DNA of 64,000 nt from an uncultured Bacteroidales bacterium (GTDB taxonomy: Bacteria; Bacteroidota; Bacteroidia; Bacteroidales; Salinivirgaceae). Position 1 is the first letter of the stretch, and each line of letters opens with the position of its first letter. Both the position numbers and the translations under genes were made by a program. Where the stretch lies: assembly GCA_937981765.1 (NCBI GenBank), contig CALJOM010000001.1:29778-93777 (forward strand), in the 5' to 3' direction. Under the pieces are notes generated by a model that did not search any database, had not been told where the DNA came from, and saw only the letters and a list, made by a program, of their open reading frames with translations. Of this stretch, positions 54,571 through 63,847 are shown in pieces.

Positions 54571-55314
54571 TTAGAGAGATTCGGGTTTGTGTGCTCGTAA
54601 AATGGTGTCAATTTGTTTTTCTAGTTCTATAAAGTCGATTACTGCATCTTGTTGCTCACTGGTGGTGTTGTTGGTGCATATAATGGTTCTTGAATTAAAT
54701 TTTCTGAGGGTTTCGTAGTCGTGGGTTGCCACAATAATTGTGTTACCTTTTTGTTTTAGCTCCCACAATAGGCGCATAATTCCTTCGGATGTTTCGGGGT
54801 CTAGATTACCTGTGGGCTCGTCGGCCAGGATAAGCTGAGGGTTGTTGAGAATGGCACGGGCTATAACCACGCGTTGCTGTTCGCCTCCGGAAAGTTCGTG
54901 TGGCATTTTATAGCCTTTGAAACTTAATCCTACCATTTCCAATACTTCGTTGATTCTAAGATCGATTTCTTTCTTTTTATTCCATCCGGTGGCTTTTAAT
55001 ACAAAGCTAAGGTTTTCATATACTGAACGGTCGGTGAGAAGTCGGAAATCCTGAAAAACCATGCCTAATTTTCTTCGTAGCATGGGAATTTCTTTAGGCT
55101 TTAGTTTTCGCAGATTAAAACCACAGACCATGGCTTCGCCTTGATTAACAGGTAAATCGGCAAACAGTGCTCTCAGGAGAGTTGTTTTACCGGTTCCTGT
55201 TTTTCCGATAATATAAACAAATTCTCCCGGATTTACCGAAAGATTTACATCTTTCAGTGTGGGGATGTTGTCGTGTGCTATAACGGCATTTTTTAGTACA
55301 CAGATTGGCTCCAT
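54571..55314 (-). CDS. ftsE: Cell division ATP-binding protein FtsE
   Basis: This 247-residue ABC ATPase resembles FtsE: Walker A GKTGTGKTTL, Q-loop MVFQDFRLLTDRSV, signature LSGGEQQR, Walker [13 protein letters not shown] and H-loop ATHDYETL. With FtsX it controls periplasmic murein hydrolases at the septum. The C-terminal extension past the H-loop (about 215-247) is Thr/Gln/Glu-rich. The frame runs up to 55332, but that TTG lies in the promoter, so ATG 55314 is used. ftsX is not adjacent; instead an OlsF-type lipid acyltransferase gene follows after 12 nt. Confidence 0.88.
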   Translation of the reverse strand: MEPICVLKNAVIAHDNIPTLKDVNLSVNPGEFVYIIGKTGTGKTTLLRALFADLPVNQGEAMVCGFNLRKLKPKEIPMLRRKLGMVFQDFRLLTDRSVYENLSFVLKATGWNKKKEIDLRINEVLEMVGLSFKGYKMPHELSGGEQQRVVIARAILNNPQLILADEPTGNLDPETSEGIMRLLWELKQKGNTIIVATHDYETLRKFNSRTIICTNNTTSEQQDAVIDFIELEKQIDTILRAHKPESL

Positions 55315-55329
55315 AAATTTGGATTTGCA

Positions 55330-55337
55330 CAAAGATA
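55330..55337 (-). promoter_or_regulatory. -7 element (TATCTTTG) of the ftsE operon
   Basis: An exact TAnnTTTG match on the minus strand with a weak -33 region. The start near 55323 would leave a leader of about 10 nt before ATG 55314. Confidence 0.45.
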
Positions 55338-55407
55338 ATAAAAATCGGGTGGTAAACCTGAATTAGTTTTGGGTGTTCATTTTTGTTTTCTATTGATTCC
55401 AATGAAA

Positions 55408-56190
55408 TTAATTTCCCCTGCCGAACCCATATTGTTTACGTATTTGGATTGCATTGGTTTCTTCTTCCTTGAAAATTGTTGGGCCAATGGGAGTTAGCAA
55501 TTCTTTAGAGTTGTTTTTGGGCGATTTTATTTGGTTTGAAATTGGGTAGGCGTTCATAATTTCTGGGTCGGGTGGTGTTAGCAGTTCGGTAATTTTCGAT
55601 AGTGGTGTATCAGGATTAAGCCACAGCTTTTCGTCGCTGGGTTTTAATATTACTGGGCAGCGGTCGTGCGAAATGGCTTGCAAAACAGCATTTGCAGGGG
55701 TTGTAATTATGGCAAATGAATAGATTTCCTGGCCTGTTTCCGGATTGCGCCAGGAGTCCCATATTCCGGCAAAGGAAAATGGATACATTTTGTATTTAAG
55801 GTAAACAACGTAGGGTTTGTTCAGTTTGTTTTGGCGGGAGCCTTCTATGAAACAGTCGGCAGGAATCAAACATCGCTGAGAACGGATTGGTTTTCTGAAT
55901 GCGGGTTTGTTAATTATGTCGCGGGCTCCTTTGTAATCGGGGTTGTTGTTTGGATTTCTGTCGCCTTCTGAGCGGGCATTAAATAGTAGCATGCTGTTTT
56001 TTGCCCAGAAAGGCGTAAGTCCAAATCGAAAAAGCTGAATTGTGTTAGGAGCGTTGGAGGCTATTACGGGAGCCAAGGTGCCAGGCGAAATGTTATAGTT
56101 GGCTTCCCATTTCAAATCAACAGGAGCCGTAACACCAAAACGTGTTTCCAACGTCTCTAGTTTTGATGCCAGAACATATCGACCGCACAT
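55408..56190 (-). CDS. HMCES/YedK-family abasic-site DNA-protein crosslink protein (SRAP)
   Basis: This 260-residue SOS-response-associated peptidase-fold protein crosslinks to abasic sites in single-stranded DNA through its N-terminal cysteine. Cys2 follows the initiator Met in MCGRY. The remaining active-site residues are Asn33 in YNISPG, Glu116 in CFIEGS and His175 in SHDRCPV. The upstream in-frame Met at 56211 would bury Cys2 and is rejected. It is 38 nt downstream of speA on the same strand and may be read through from it. A C-terminal Lys/Gln-rich extension (about 225-260) is longer than in E. coli YedK. Confidence 0.92.
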   Translation of the reverse strand: MCGRYVLASKLETLETRFGVTAPVDLKWEANYNISPGTLAPVIASNAPNTIQLFRFGLTPFWAKNSMLLFNARSEGDRNPNNNPDYKGARDIINKPAFRKPIRSQRCLIPADCFIEGSRQNKLNKPYVVYLKYKMYPFSFAGIWDSWRNPETGQEIYSFAIITTPANAVLQAISHDRCPVILKPSDEKLWLNPDTPLSKITELLTPPDPEIMNAYPISNQIKSPKNNSKELLTPIGPTIFKEEETNAIQIRKQYGFGRGN

Positions 56191-56228
56191 GTTGTATATT
56201 TTTGAAAACAACTTTTCCCGGCGGAGCT

Positions 56229-58121
56229 TTACTCCAGGTAGGTATAACCGTACAATCCTGAACGATAATTCGACAGGAATTCTTTCCCTTCCTGAGTGGT
56301 AATCTTGCCCTCTTTTACCGATTGCGTTACCCAGGTCTCTACCGTTCTGACAAGTTTTTTGGCGTTGTATTGAACATAGTCGAGAACCTCGGCTACGGTT
56401 TCTCCATCGATTATTTGGTCGATGGTATAGCCATCCTTATCGACAGAAATGTGTACGGCATTCGTATCGCCGAACAGATTGTGAAGGTCGCCCAAGATTT
56501 CCTGATAGGCGCCAACTAAAAATACTCCTATATAATAAGGCTCTCGCTGTTTAATGCTGTGCACGGGTAGGTAGTAAGAAAAGTTTTTGGTTGAGATAAA
56601 ATTATCGATTTTCCCGTCGGAATCGCAGGTTATGTCTTGTATGGTGGCCGAACGATCTGGTTTTTCGTTAAGCCGTTGCAACGGAATGATTGGGAAAATT
56701 TGGTCAATTGCCCAAACGTCGGGCAGCGATTGAAACAGGGAAAAATTGCAGAAATATTTGTCCGACAGAAGCTTAGGCAATTGCCGAAGTTCCTCTGGAA
56801 CATGCTTCATTTCCTGGGTCATTAAATAAAGATCGTTGGCTATTGCCCAAAACAAACGTTCTATCTGTGCGCGGGTTTTTAAATCCAGCAGCCCAAGGCT
56901 AAACCGGTCGAGTGCTTCTTCTCTGATTTGTTGGGCATCGTGCCAGCTTTCAAACATTCGGCTTTGGTTCAAATTATCCCAAATTTTGTATAGGTCACGA
57001 ACTAATTCGTGGTCGTTTTCCGAAATCTCCTCTTCGCTTCCCCACATTGGGAGTTTAGTTGTTTCAAGTACCTCAAATACCAAAATGGAATGGTGGGCGG
57101 TAAGCGAACGACCCGACTCGGTGATGATGTTGGGATGACTCAGGTTGTTTTTATCGGCTGCATCAACTATGGTCGATACTGCATCGTTAACATATTCCTG
57201 AATAGAGTAGTTTACACTGCTTCCACTTTCGGAAGAACGTGTTCCATCGTAATCCACACCCAACCCTCCACCAATGTCGACAAACTCTAAGTTGAATCCC
57301 ATTTGCGAAATCTGAACAAAGAAATGAGAAGCCTCTCTAAGTGCTGTTTTGATTCGGCGGATTTTGGTAATCTGGCTGCCCAGGTGGAAATGAACCAACT
57401 TCAAACAATCTTTCAATCCATAGTTCTCCAGCATTTCAAGGGCTTGAAGCAATTCACTCGATGTTAATCCAAACTTACTGATATCGCCACCACTGTCTTC
57501 CCATTTTCCACTGCCGGAGCTGGCTAGTTTAACGCGTATGCCTATGTTGGGTTTAACTTTTAATCGTTTGGCAACGTAGGCAATTAGTTTGAGTTCGTTA
57601 AGTTTTTCAACCACCAAAAATATTCTTCTGCCCATTTTTTGGGCTAGAAGCGCAAGTTCTATGTAATCTTCATCCTTGTATCCGTTGCAGATAATTAGCG
57701 AATCACTATCGGTGTTGATAGCAATAACGGCATGTAGCTCGGGTTTCGAACCAGCTTCGAGTCCTATATTGAATTTTTTCCCGTGGTTAATTATTTCTTC
57801 AACCACCGGACGCATTTGATTCACTTTGATTGGGTAAATAATAAAATTTTGGCCCTTGTATTTATATTCTTCTTTTGCTATTTTGAAACAGCTGTCCATT
57901 TGCTCAATTCTCGTATCGAGAATATCGGGAAACCTTATCAACATTGGAGTCGATAAATCCCGGAGTTGCAATTCATCAACCAGTTCCTTGAGATCCACCG
58001 GATAATCGCCTTCCCTTGGTGTAACAATTACATTGCCCTTTTCATTTACCGAAAAATAGTTCAGGCCCCATCCATTGATGTTGTATAACTCCATTGAGTC
58101 TTCAATGCGCCATTTTCTCAT
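56229..58121 (-). CDS. speA: Biosynthetic arginine decarboxylase
   Basis: This 630-residue fold-III PLP enzyme makes agmatine from arginine, the first step of polyamine synthesis by the agmatine route. The Schiff-base Lys99 lies in IIYPIKVNQ. The GLEAGSKPEL, LVHFHLGSQI, FVDIGGGLGVDYDG and ESGRSLTAHHSILVFE motifs are in family order. Length and the helical insert (about 370-470) match SpeA rather than ornithine decarboxylase. It is divergent from pgi across a 111-nt region. An HMCES-type gene follows. Confidence 0.95.
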   Translation of the reverse strand: MRKWRIEDSMELYNINGWGLNYFSVNEKGNVIVTPREGDYPVDLKELVDELQLRDLSTPMLIRFPDILDTRIEQMDSCFKIAKEEYKYKGQNFIIYPIKVNQMRPVVEEIINHGKKFNIGLEAGSKPELHAVIAINTDSDSLIICNGYKDEDYIELALLAQKMGRRIFLVVEKLNELKLIAYVAKRLKVKPNIGIRVKLASSGSGKWEDSGGDISKFGLTSSELLQALEMLENYGLKDCLKLVHFHLGSQITKIRRIKTALREASHFFVQISQMGFNLEFVDIGGGLGVDYDGTRSSESGSSVNYSIQEYVNDAVSTIVDAADKNNLSHPNIITESGRSLTAHHSILVFEVLETTKLPMWGSEEEISENDHELVRDLYKIWDNLNQSRMFESWHDAQQIREEALDRFSLGLLDLKTRAQIERLFWAIANDLYLMTQEMKHVPEELRQLPKLLSDKYFCNFSLFQSLPDVWAIDQIFPIIPLQRLNEKPDRSATIQDITCDSDGKIDNFISTKNFSYYLPVHSIKQREPYYIGVFLVGAYQEILGDLHNLFGDTNAVHISVDKDGYTIDQIIDGETVAEVLDYVQYNAKKLVRTVETWVTQSVKEGKITTQEGKEFLSNYRSGLYGYTYLE

Positions 58122-58202
58122 TTCCCTTGTGTTTGCCAGTTAAAAAATAATTTCAGACAAGCAAAGATATAAATTTACCTCCAAAATTCAGGGGGAAATC
58201 AT

Positions 58203-58210
58203 TATCTTTG
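58203..58210 (+). promoter_or_regulatory. -7 element (TATCTTTG) of pgi
   Basis: An exact TAnnTTTG match. Transcription near 58217 would exclude the in-frame GTG at 58212 and supports ATG 58233. The -33 box is weak. Confidence 0.45.
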
Positions 58211-58232
58211 TGTGCTAACAAAAAATATTACC

Positions 58233-59546
58233 ATGATGAAGATTAATTTAAACAAGGCGTTCAATAATGGAATTGCGGACATTCGGATTGAAATACAACA
58301 GGCAAAAGAGGCACTAGCTTTATTACAAAGCGGAAAGGGGAAAGGAAACGATTTTTTAGGTTGGTTAACTTTGCCGGGTTCTATCACTGCGGAATTGATT
58401 TCGGATATTTCCAATACTGCCGAACAAATTCGCAACTCCTCCGACACTGTGGTAGTGGTAGGAATTGGTGGCTCCTATCTGGGAGCACGAGCTGTGATTG
58501 ACGCTCTTACACCACCGTTTTTCAGTCATAAAACAGAAATTATTTATGCCGGTCACCACCTGGATGCCGACTATTATCACCATTTACTAAACTATTTGCG
58601 AAATAAACGCTGGAGCATTGTGGTTATCAGTAAATCGGGTACTACTACCGAACCTGCAGTAGCGTTTAGACTACTAAGAAAGGCTCATATTGAGGCTTTT
58701 GGGCTGGAAGGAGCAAACCGAAGAACCATTGCAATTACCGATGCTTCGAAAGGGGCACTTCGAAAAATGGCTAATCAGAATGGGTTTAAAACCTACGTTA
58801 TCCCTGACGATGTTGGCGGACGCTACAGTGTGCTAACACCGGTAGGGTTGCTTCCGATTGCCATTTCCGGGATTGACATTAAACATTTGGTAGAGGGAGC
58901 GAAAAATGCTGAGAAACAATTAAATCAGCCGTCGTCAGAAAACTATGCCATTCTTTATGCTGCTGCACGAAACAAATTGTATCGTGAAGGAAAGAAAATA
59001 GAAATGATGGTTACCTACCACCCGCAATTGCTCTATTTTATTGAATGGTGGAAACAACTTTACGGTGAATCCGAAGGTAAAGAGAACAAGGGGATTTTTG
59101 TTAGCGGAGCCACATTTACCACCGATCTTCATTCGCTTGGACAATATATTCAGCAGGGTGAGAGGCATTTGTTTGAAACACTGATTTTGGTTGAAAATTC
59201 GCACCAAAAAGTTTCTGTGGTGAACGATGAGCAAAATATCGATGGGCTGAACTATCTTTCCGGTATGGATATTCACAACATTAATAACACGGCTGCACAG
59301 GCAACACTTTTGGCGCATTGCAACGGAGGAGTCCCCAACATAGTTCTTTCTATCGACAAAATTACCCCAGAAAACATTGGTTATTTAATCTATTTTTATG
59401 AGATAGCTTGTGGCATAAGTGGATACATGCTCGGGGTAAATCCTTTTGATCAACCAGGTGTGGAAGATTATAAGGTTAATATGTTCGCATTACTGGGTAA
59501 ACCTGGTTTTGAACAGCAACGAGAGCAATTGAAAAAAATGCTGTAA
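58233..59546 (+). CDS. pgi: Glucose-6-phosphate isomerase
   Basis: This 437-residue short-type phosphoglucose isomerase interconverts glucose-6-phosphate and fructose-6-phosphate in glycolysis. The sugar-phosphate sites are visible as IGGSYLGARAVIDAL and VISKSGTTTEPAVAF. The active-site GGRYSVLTPVGLLPIA and SLGQYIQQG segments and the HNINNTAAQATLLAHCNGG stretch follow. Two tandem Met codons (58233, 58236) are both possible; a GTG 21 nt upstream is rejected because it abuts the -7 element. A broken lipoprotein gene follows 68 nt later. Confidence 0.95.
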   Translation: MMKINLNKAFNNGIADIRIEIQQAKEALALLQSGKGKGNDFLGWLTLPGSITAELISDISNTAEQIRNSSDTVVVVGIGGSYLGARAVIDALTPPFFSHKTEIIYAGHHLDADYYHHLLNYLRNKRWSIVVISKSGTTTEPAVAFRLLRKAHIEAFGLEGANRRTIAITDASKGALRKMANQNGFKTYVIPDDVGGRYSVLTPVGLLPIAISGIDIKHLVEGAKNAEKQLNQPSSENYAILYAAARNKLYREGKKIEMMVTYHPQLLYFIEWWKQLYGESEGKENKGIFVSGATFTTDLHSLGQYIQQGERHLFETLILVENSHQKVSVVNDEQNIDGLNYLSGMDIHNINNTAAQATLLAHCNGGVPNIVLSIDKITPENIGYLIYFYEIACGISGYMLGVNPFDQPGVEDYKVNMFALLGKPGFEQQREQLKKML

Positions 59547-59614
59547 ATTAAACGCTTGTACAGTGTTAAAAGTTTGTAATGATAGAATAGTTTGAATTAT
59601 AAAACTAATTGATT

Positions 59615-60152
59615 ATGAAATATTTATCTTTTATCGTTGCCGGTATCTTTTTGCTTGTAACATTAAGCTAATATTCAAATTAACCACAACAACCGCAGAA
59701 TCAAGGCAAACTGCCACTGTTTCGGAGGTTTTGGATTCTGATTATGTCAACATGGTTCAATCCATTAAGGATTACTACCGAAGCAAACATTCATTAGAGG
59801 CTAAAATTGAAGGAACAAAAACCGATACTACGTGGAGTTAACCTTTTATGATCCGCAAAACGCTCTTGAGCGGCCCCGAGAGTTTATGACCACGGTAGTG
59901 ATCCCGTTAACAGCCAGACAAAACTTTTATGAAGCCACTTCAGTTTTGATGGGCGATTTAAACAACGATAACAAAAAAGACGTTGCCATTGTTGTTCATA
60001 CCGAAGGAGGTGAAATGGGGGCAAACATCTCATGGCAGGATATTTTCGTTTTTCTTGCCGATAAAGTAGGCTCTTTTAAACTCATAACCGTTGTCAGCGA
60101 TCCCGATCTAACTAATTGCGGAGGAATTTTCAAAATTCGGAAAATAGAATAG
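59615..60152 (+). pseudogene. Frameshifted lipoprotein-like gene
   Basis: Three reading frames in sequence make up one probable protein of about 175 residues. The signal peptide MKYLSFIVAGIFLLVTLS ends in TAA at 59669. The next frame gives SEVLDSDYVNMVQSIKDYY and stops at 59839. A third frame (RYYVELTFYDPQ onward) continues to TAG at 60150-60152 and includes DLNNDNKKDVAI, which resembles an FG-GAP/VCBS-type calcium-binding loop. The second shift lies at an A5 run near 59815-59820. The function of the ancestor is unknown. It may be dead or may reflect indel errors. Confidence 0.7.
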
Positions 60153-60229
60153 AATTTTTTAGTTGGAATTATGGATTGTTATGGAGAGGACGATTCCCGC
60201 TGCTGTCCATCTTTAAAAGGCTTAAAAAC

Positions 60230-60262
60230 AAAAAAGACTGTCGAACTCGACAGTCTTTTTTT
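60230..60262. terminator. Bidirectional terminator beside tRNA-Arg
   Basis: AAAAAAGACTGTCG pairs perfectly with CGACAGTCTTTTTT around AACT. It lies 3 nt from the tRNA 3' end, so it ends the tRNA transcript and the plus-strand unit. Confidence 0.85.
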
Positions 60263-60265
60263 GTG

Positions 60266-60339
60266 TGACCCCGACAGGACTCAAACCTGTGACTTTCAGA
60301 ACCGGAATCTGACGTTCTATTCAACTGAACTACGGGGCC
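60266..60339 (-). tRNA. tRNA-Arg (anticodon CCG)
   Basis: A 74-nt gene. The acceptor stem GGCCCCG pairs with CGGGGTC, with discriminator A. The D-arm is AGTTCAGTTGAATAGAAC. The anticodon stem TCAGA/TCTGA encloses a TTCCGGT loop with CCG at 60305-60303. The T-arm contains GGTTTGAGTCC. CCA is not encoded. It reads CGG codons. Confidence 0.95.
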
Positions 60340-60407
60340 AGTGTTTATCCGCCTGCAAAGATAAAATCTTTTTTGCGAAAAATAAGGGTGTGATTCAATT
60401 TTTCTGA

Positions 60408-62318
60408 TTATGGCAAAGGCCATTTGGGAACAAGACGGTTGTTAATTAACCGGAATCGGTAATCTTGAATTACGGCCTTGAGAAAATCCAATTCGTTCTG
60501 CGTTTGTTGTTTTGTATCGAGTCTGTTGTCCTGTAGTAATGGGTCGGTAACCGGATTGTAGATTCCAAGAACATGGGTCCCGTCGAATTGAATTAGAAGG
60601 CTGTCGGTTATTATTTGGTAAACACCGCTAAGGTAATTAACAGTCCAGCCTGTGTCTCTAACAAATACAGAACTTCCATACGATACAATAGCTTCGTTCA
60701 AACCCAGATAATGAATAACGGAGGGATAGATATCTGTGTGTTGTACAACATAATCCAATGTTTTTCTGGCTTTTGGATGTTCGGGAATGTAAAATATCAA
60801 TGGTATTCTGTAACTACCGTGAATATTCGCAAAGCTATCCGTAAACGAAACTGAGGTATGGTCGGCCGTTATCACAAAAAGCGTGTTGCGATACCATGGA
60901 GATTGTTTTGCTCGGTTAAAAAATTTTCGCAAAGCATAATCAGTATATGCTATGGTTTTGAGTATCGGTAATTTCCCTTCGGGGAAACTATCGCGGTATT
61001 TTTCTGGCAACCGGTAAGGATGGTGACTCGACAAGGTGAAAATCCCGGCAAAAAACGGTGTGGAAATGGTGTCCAAAACATTGGCTACGTATTGCAGGTA
61101 TGGTTCATCGTAAATACCCCATGCCCCATCGTAATCTTCTTTATTCCCCCGGTATTCGTTCAACCCGTAGTAATTATCTACTCCTGTTGCCTTGGTGAAA
61201 TTGTCGAAGGCCATGGTACCGTTGGCACCTCCATGAAAAAAGTGGGTAGAATAGCCGTGCTTTTTTAGGATTGCGGGTATTCCCTGAATGTTATTTGCGT
61301 GAAATCGGGTTGAAACGTATGGATAATCCATCAGAGCGGGAATTCCACTCAGAATGGCAGGTAGTGCTTCAATTGATTTTTTGGCGTTTGCATAAGCGCG
61401 GCGAAAAGTTATGCTTTGATTCATGAGTGAATCTAAGAATGGGGTATAACCGGGGGCATTTCCCGATAAAAATTGGCTGTATTCTGCCCCAAAACTTTCT
61501 AATATTAGTAGCACTACATTTTGATTCGGGAAATCCTTGTCAAAATTAACGTATGCTTGTTCGGGGGTGAAAATTGCTGAAAGTTGGTCGGGAGTAAAAT
61601 AGTCGATATTTTCGAGCCGTATCTCACCGTAAGAATTGAGAATTGTAAAGGTAGAATTGGTTATAAGAGCTATTTTATCGGGGGAAATATATTGCGCAGC
61701 AGTAAGCGAGTTGATTGGCCTGAGTTGTACGCCTCCACGGGTTCCTATAGTAAAGATTCCCAGGAACGCCAGAAATAGGGGTGTTTGGTTAATCAGGTTT
61801 TTTGCCCGGATGGGTTCTTTTTCATAATTCGGGTTCTTAAAAGGATAGAGCTTGTAAAGAGCCACTAAAGAGATAATCCACAGCACAAGAATATACCAGA
61901 AATCCATCAGGTATTTAGGTAGGAGGGTAATAACATCGTTTCCCGTATTAAGAAAGTAGAAGAAATCAAAAGTAGAGCGTTTCAGTACATAAGAGTAATA
62001 TTCTATGTCGATAAAATTGAAAATTAGCCAGAAGCCATTAACAACCAAAAAATAATATCGGTTGAATAGTTGAAGCCATCTTCGATTTTCCAAATTCCCG
62101 GGTAGTATGTGTAGCAGTATAAAAGGAATATTGGTGTAAACAATTGCCGAAATATCGAATCGAACCCCGGCTGCAAAGGCCTTCAATAAGTCGGGGAATG
62201 GTAATTGAAAGTGAGAAAAGTTAAAAACAAGGAAAAGGAGTCGTAGGCTGGTGTATATAGCTAACAAGAGTAGCAAACGAAGGAAGAGAAACTTAACTAT
62301 TTTCAGGTAGTTGTTCAT
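60408..62318 (-). CDS. LTA-synthase-like membrane sulfatase (alkaline phosphatase superfamily)
   Basis: This is a 636-residue membrane protein with five helices in the first 170 residues and a large periplasmic sulfatase-fold domain (about 265-570). The metal and active-site region includes LLILESFG, the nucleophile loop NAKKSIEALPAIL with Ser at the usual Thr position, and the late metal ligands in TADHTS. Family members transfer phosphoglycerol or phosphoethanolamine to glycans or lipids; in Bacteroidota the product is not defined. The last residues form a basic tail. It is followed on the minus strand by tRNA-Arg and preceded by an alkaline phosphatase gene 107 nt upstream. Confidence 0.88.
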   Translation of the reverse strand: MNNYLKIVKFLFLRLLLLLAIYTSLRLLFLVFNFSHFQLPFPDLLKAFAAGVRFDISAIVYTNIPFILLHILPGNLENRRWLQLFNRYYFLVVNGFWLIFNFIDIEYYSYVLKRSTFDFFYFLNTGNDVITLLPKYLMDFWYILVLWIISLVALYKLYPFKNPNYEKEPIRAKNLINQTPLFLAFLGIFTIGTRGGVQLRPINSLTAAQYISPDKIALITNSTFTILNSYGEIRLENIDYFTPDQLSAIFTPEQAYVNFDKDFPNQNVVLLILESFGAEYSQFLSGNAPGYTPFLDSLMNQSITFRRAYANAKKSIEALPAILSGIPALMDYPYVSTRFHANNIQGIPAILKKHGYSTHFFHGGANGTMAFDNFTKATGVDNYYGLNEYRGNKEDYDGAWGIYDEPYLQYVANVLDTISTPFFAGIFTLSSHHPYRLPEKYRDSFPEGKLPILKTIAYTDYALRKFFNRAKQSPWYRNTLFVITADHTSVSFTDSFANIHGSYRIPLIFYIPEHPKARKTLDYVVQHTDIYPSVIHYLGLNEAIVSYGSSVFVRDTGWTVNYLSGVYQIITDSLLIQFDGTHVLGIYNPVTDPLLQDNRLDTKQQTQNELDFLKAVIQDYRFRLINNRLVPKWPLP

Positions 62319-62425
62319 GTTCAGGGGTGTGCTTTCCGATTATGTTCTAAACAAATTGCGTGCTCAAATTTATCTGTCGGAGATTTTCCCTTCCTCAAAG
62401 TATGATTTTTTTTTAAAGTGATTTG

Positions 62426-63847
62426 TCATTCTCCCCGAAAGCTAAAATCGTGATTGATTCCCATGGCTTTCATTATTTTTTTGGGGAGGTCGGTATTATC
62501 GTAAACACCCTGGAATAATTCTGATTTTACTCCAGTAGCAAAAACCGGGGTGGGGTGGAAGGTGTGGGCTTCCGTTCCCCAGGCTATACCTGCTTTACGA
62601 TTTAGCAACTCAATAGCCATGGCTGCTATGGGATACAAATCAACTTTTGATTTTTTCGACTTAATGGTCGTAAGCATTGCTTCCAATTTCTTGAACTCAT
62701 CGGCAGATAAAGGAATTTGTTCGGTTCCAGCACCGGTGTATTTTGCTATGGTGTCGGTTACCATTGTTACGGTTGTGGCATTACCCTTAATTTGATATAA
62801 ATTGTTCAGTACGGCTGCCAGAGAATCAATGCTAATTCGTTGATATTGTAATAATTGAAGATTTGATTTATATTCCATCTCTCTGGACCCTAGACTTAAA
62901 CCTCCGGTTTCGTGGTCGGCACAAACTATGATTAACGTTTCTTTGGGATGTTTCCGGTAGAATTCCAGGGCTACTTGGATAGCATTGTTGAAGTCGATAA
63001 TTTCGTGAATGGTTGTTGCTGCATCGTTGGCATGGTTTGCCCAATCGATTTTTCCTCCTTCGAACATAAGGAAAAACCCTTTAGGATTGTAGAGTAATTC
63101 AATCGATTTTCTGACTAAATCTGCCAGGCTTAGGTCGTTATTATTCCTGTTAATTGCAAAGGGTATGGCACCCTCGTTGTCGAGCTGTTGGTTAATTACA
63201 ATCAAAGGTTTTTCCAGCTTGATTAATTCTTTAAATTGCTGATTATTCCTTAAAATTTGCAATTCAGTGGTTTGCAGAAATTGGTAGAGCGAATCATAAT
63301 TTTCTTTTTCGCTGTTAATGGCAATTCCGCCTCCGCCATACATATCGTACATAAACTCTGAGAGTTGTTTTCCGATGATTGCATATTCTGAGCGGCTTTG
63401 AACGTGGGCAAAAAATGCCGCCGGAGTGGCATGATTTACTTGAACGGTTGAGAAAATTCCAACTTTAAAACCATTCTCTTTTAGTGTGTGGGTAATTGGT
63501 TTTAACCTCTTGCCCTGCGGATCTAAACCAATATAGTTCACGTTGGTTTTGTTGCCAGTAGATAGAGCTGTCCCAGCTTCAGCACTTCCTGTGATAAGGC
63601 GGTTAGCCGCATGCGTTTTGGTTAATCCAACATGATCCATGGAATAGAAAACCAGGTGATTGGTGTCGTAGCCTGTTTTGCTTATATCGGCAAGGTAGGC
63701 TTCTGTCAACGCAATATGTGCCAATCCCATTCCATCGCCGATAAAATAAAACACATATTTTGCCCGTGGCTCTGTAATTGAATTTTTGCAGGCTGATATG
63801 GCAATCGTAATGATTAATGCAAAGATCCACAAAGTTTGTTTCTTCAT
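62426..63847 (-). CDS. Lipoprotein alkaline phosphatase (PhoA-type)
   Basis: This is a 473-residue exported phosphomonoesterase. The lipobox is ISAC with Cys20, so the mature protein is membrane-tethered. Active-site features are Asp38 in YFIGDGMG, phospho-Ser88 in TGSAEAGTAL, EGGKIDWANHAND, ADHETGG and AHTFHPTPVFA. The frame extends to 63883, but ATG 63847 begins the signal peptide. The family releases phosphate from organic esters; no Pho box can be claimed. It is probably transcribed apart from the sulfatase-like gene. Confidence 0.93.
   Translation of the reverse strand: MKKQTLWIFALIITIAISACKNSITEPRAKYVFYFIGDGMGLAHIALTEAYLADISKTGYDTNHLVFYSMDHVGLTKTHAANRLITGSAEAGTALSTGNKTNVNYIGLDPQGKRLKPITHTLKENGFKVGIFSTVQVNHATPAAFFAHVQSRSEYAIIGKQLSEFMYDMYGGGGIAINSEKENYDSLYQFLQTTELQILRNNQQFKELIKLEKPLIVINQQLDNEGAIPFAINRNNNDLSLADLVRKSIELLYNPKGFFLMFEGGKIDWANHANDAATTIHEIIDFNNAIQVALEFYRKHPKETLIIVCADHETGGLSLGSREMEYKSNLQLLQYQRISIDSLAAVLNNLYQIKGNATTVTMVTDTIAKYTGAGTEQIPLSADEFKKLEAMLTTIKSKKSKVDLYPIAAMAIELLNRKAGIAWGTEAHTFHPTPVFATGVKSELFQGVYDNTDLPKKIMKAMGINHDFSFRGE

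Noticed and set aside
60169-60423. Short frames across the tRNA-Arg region
   Set aside because: They overlap the tRNA and its terminator and have no protein features.
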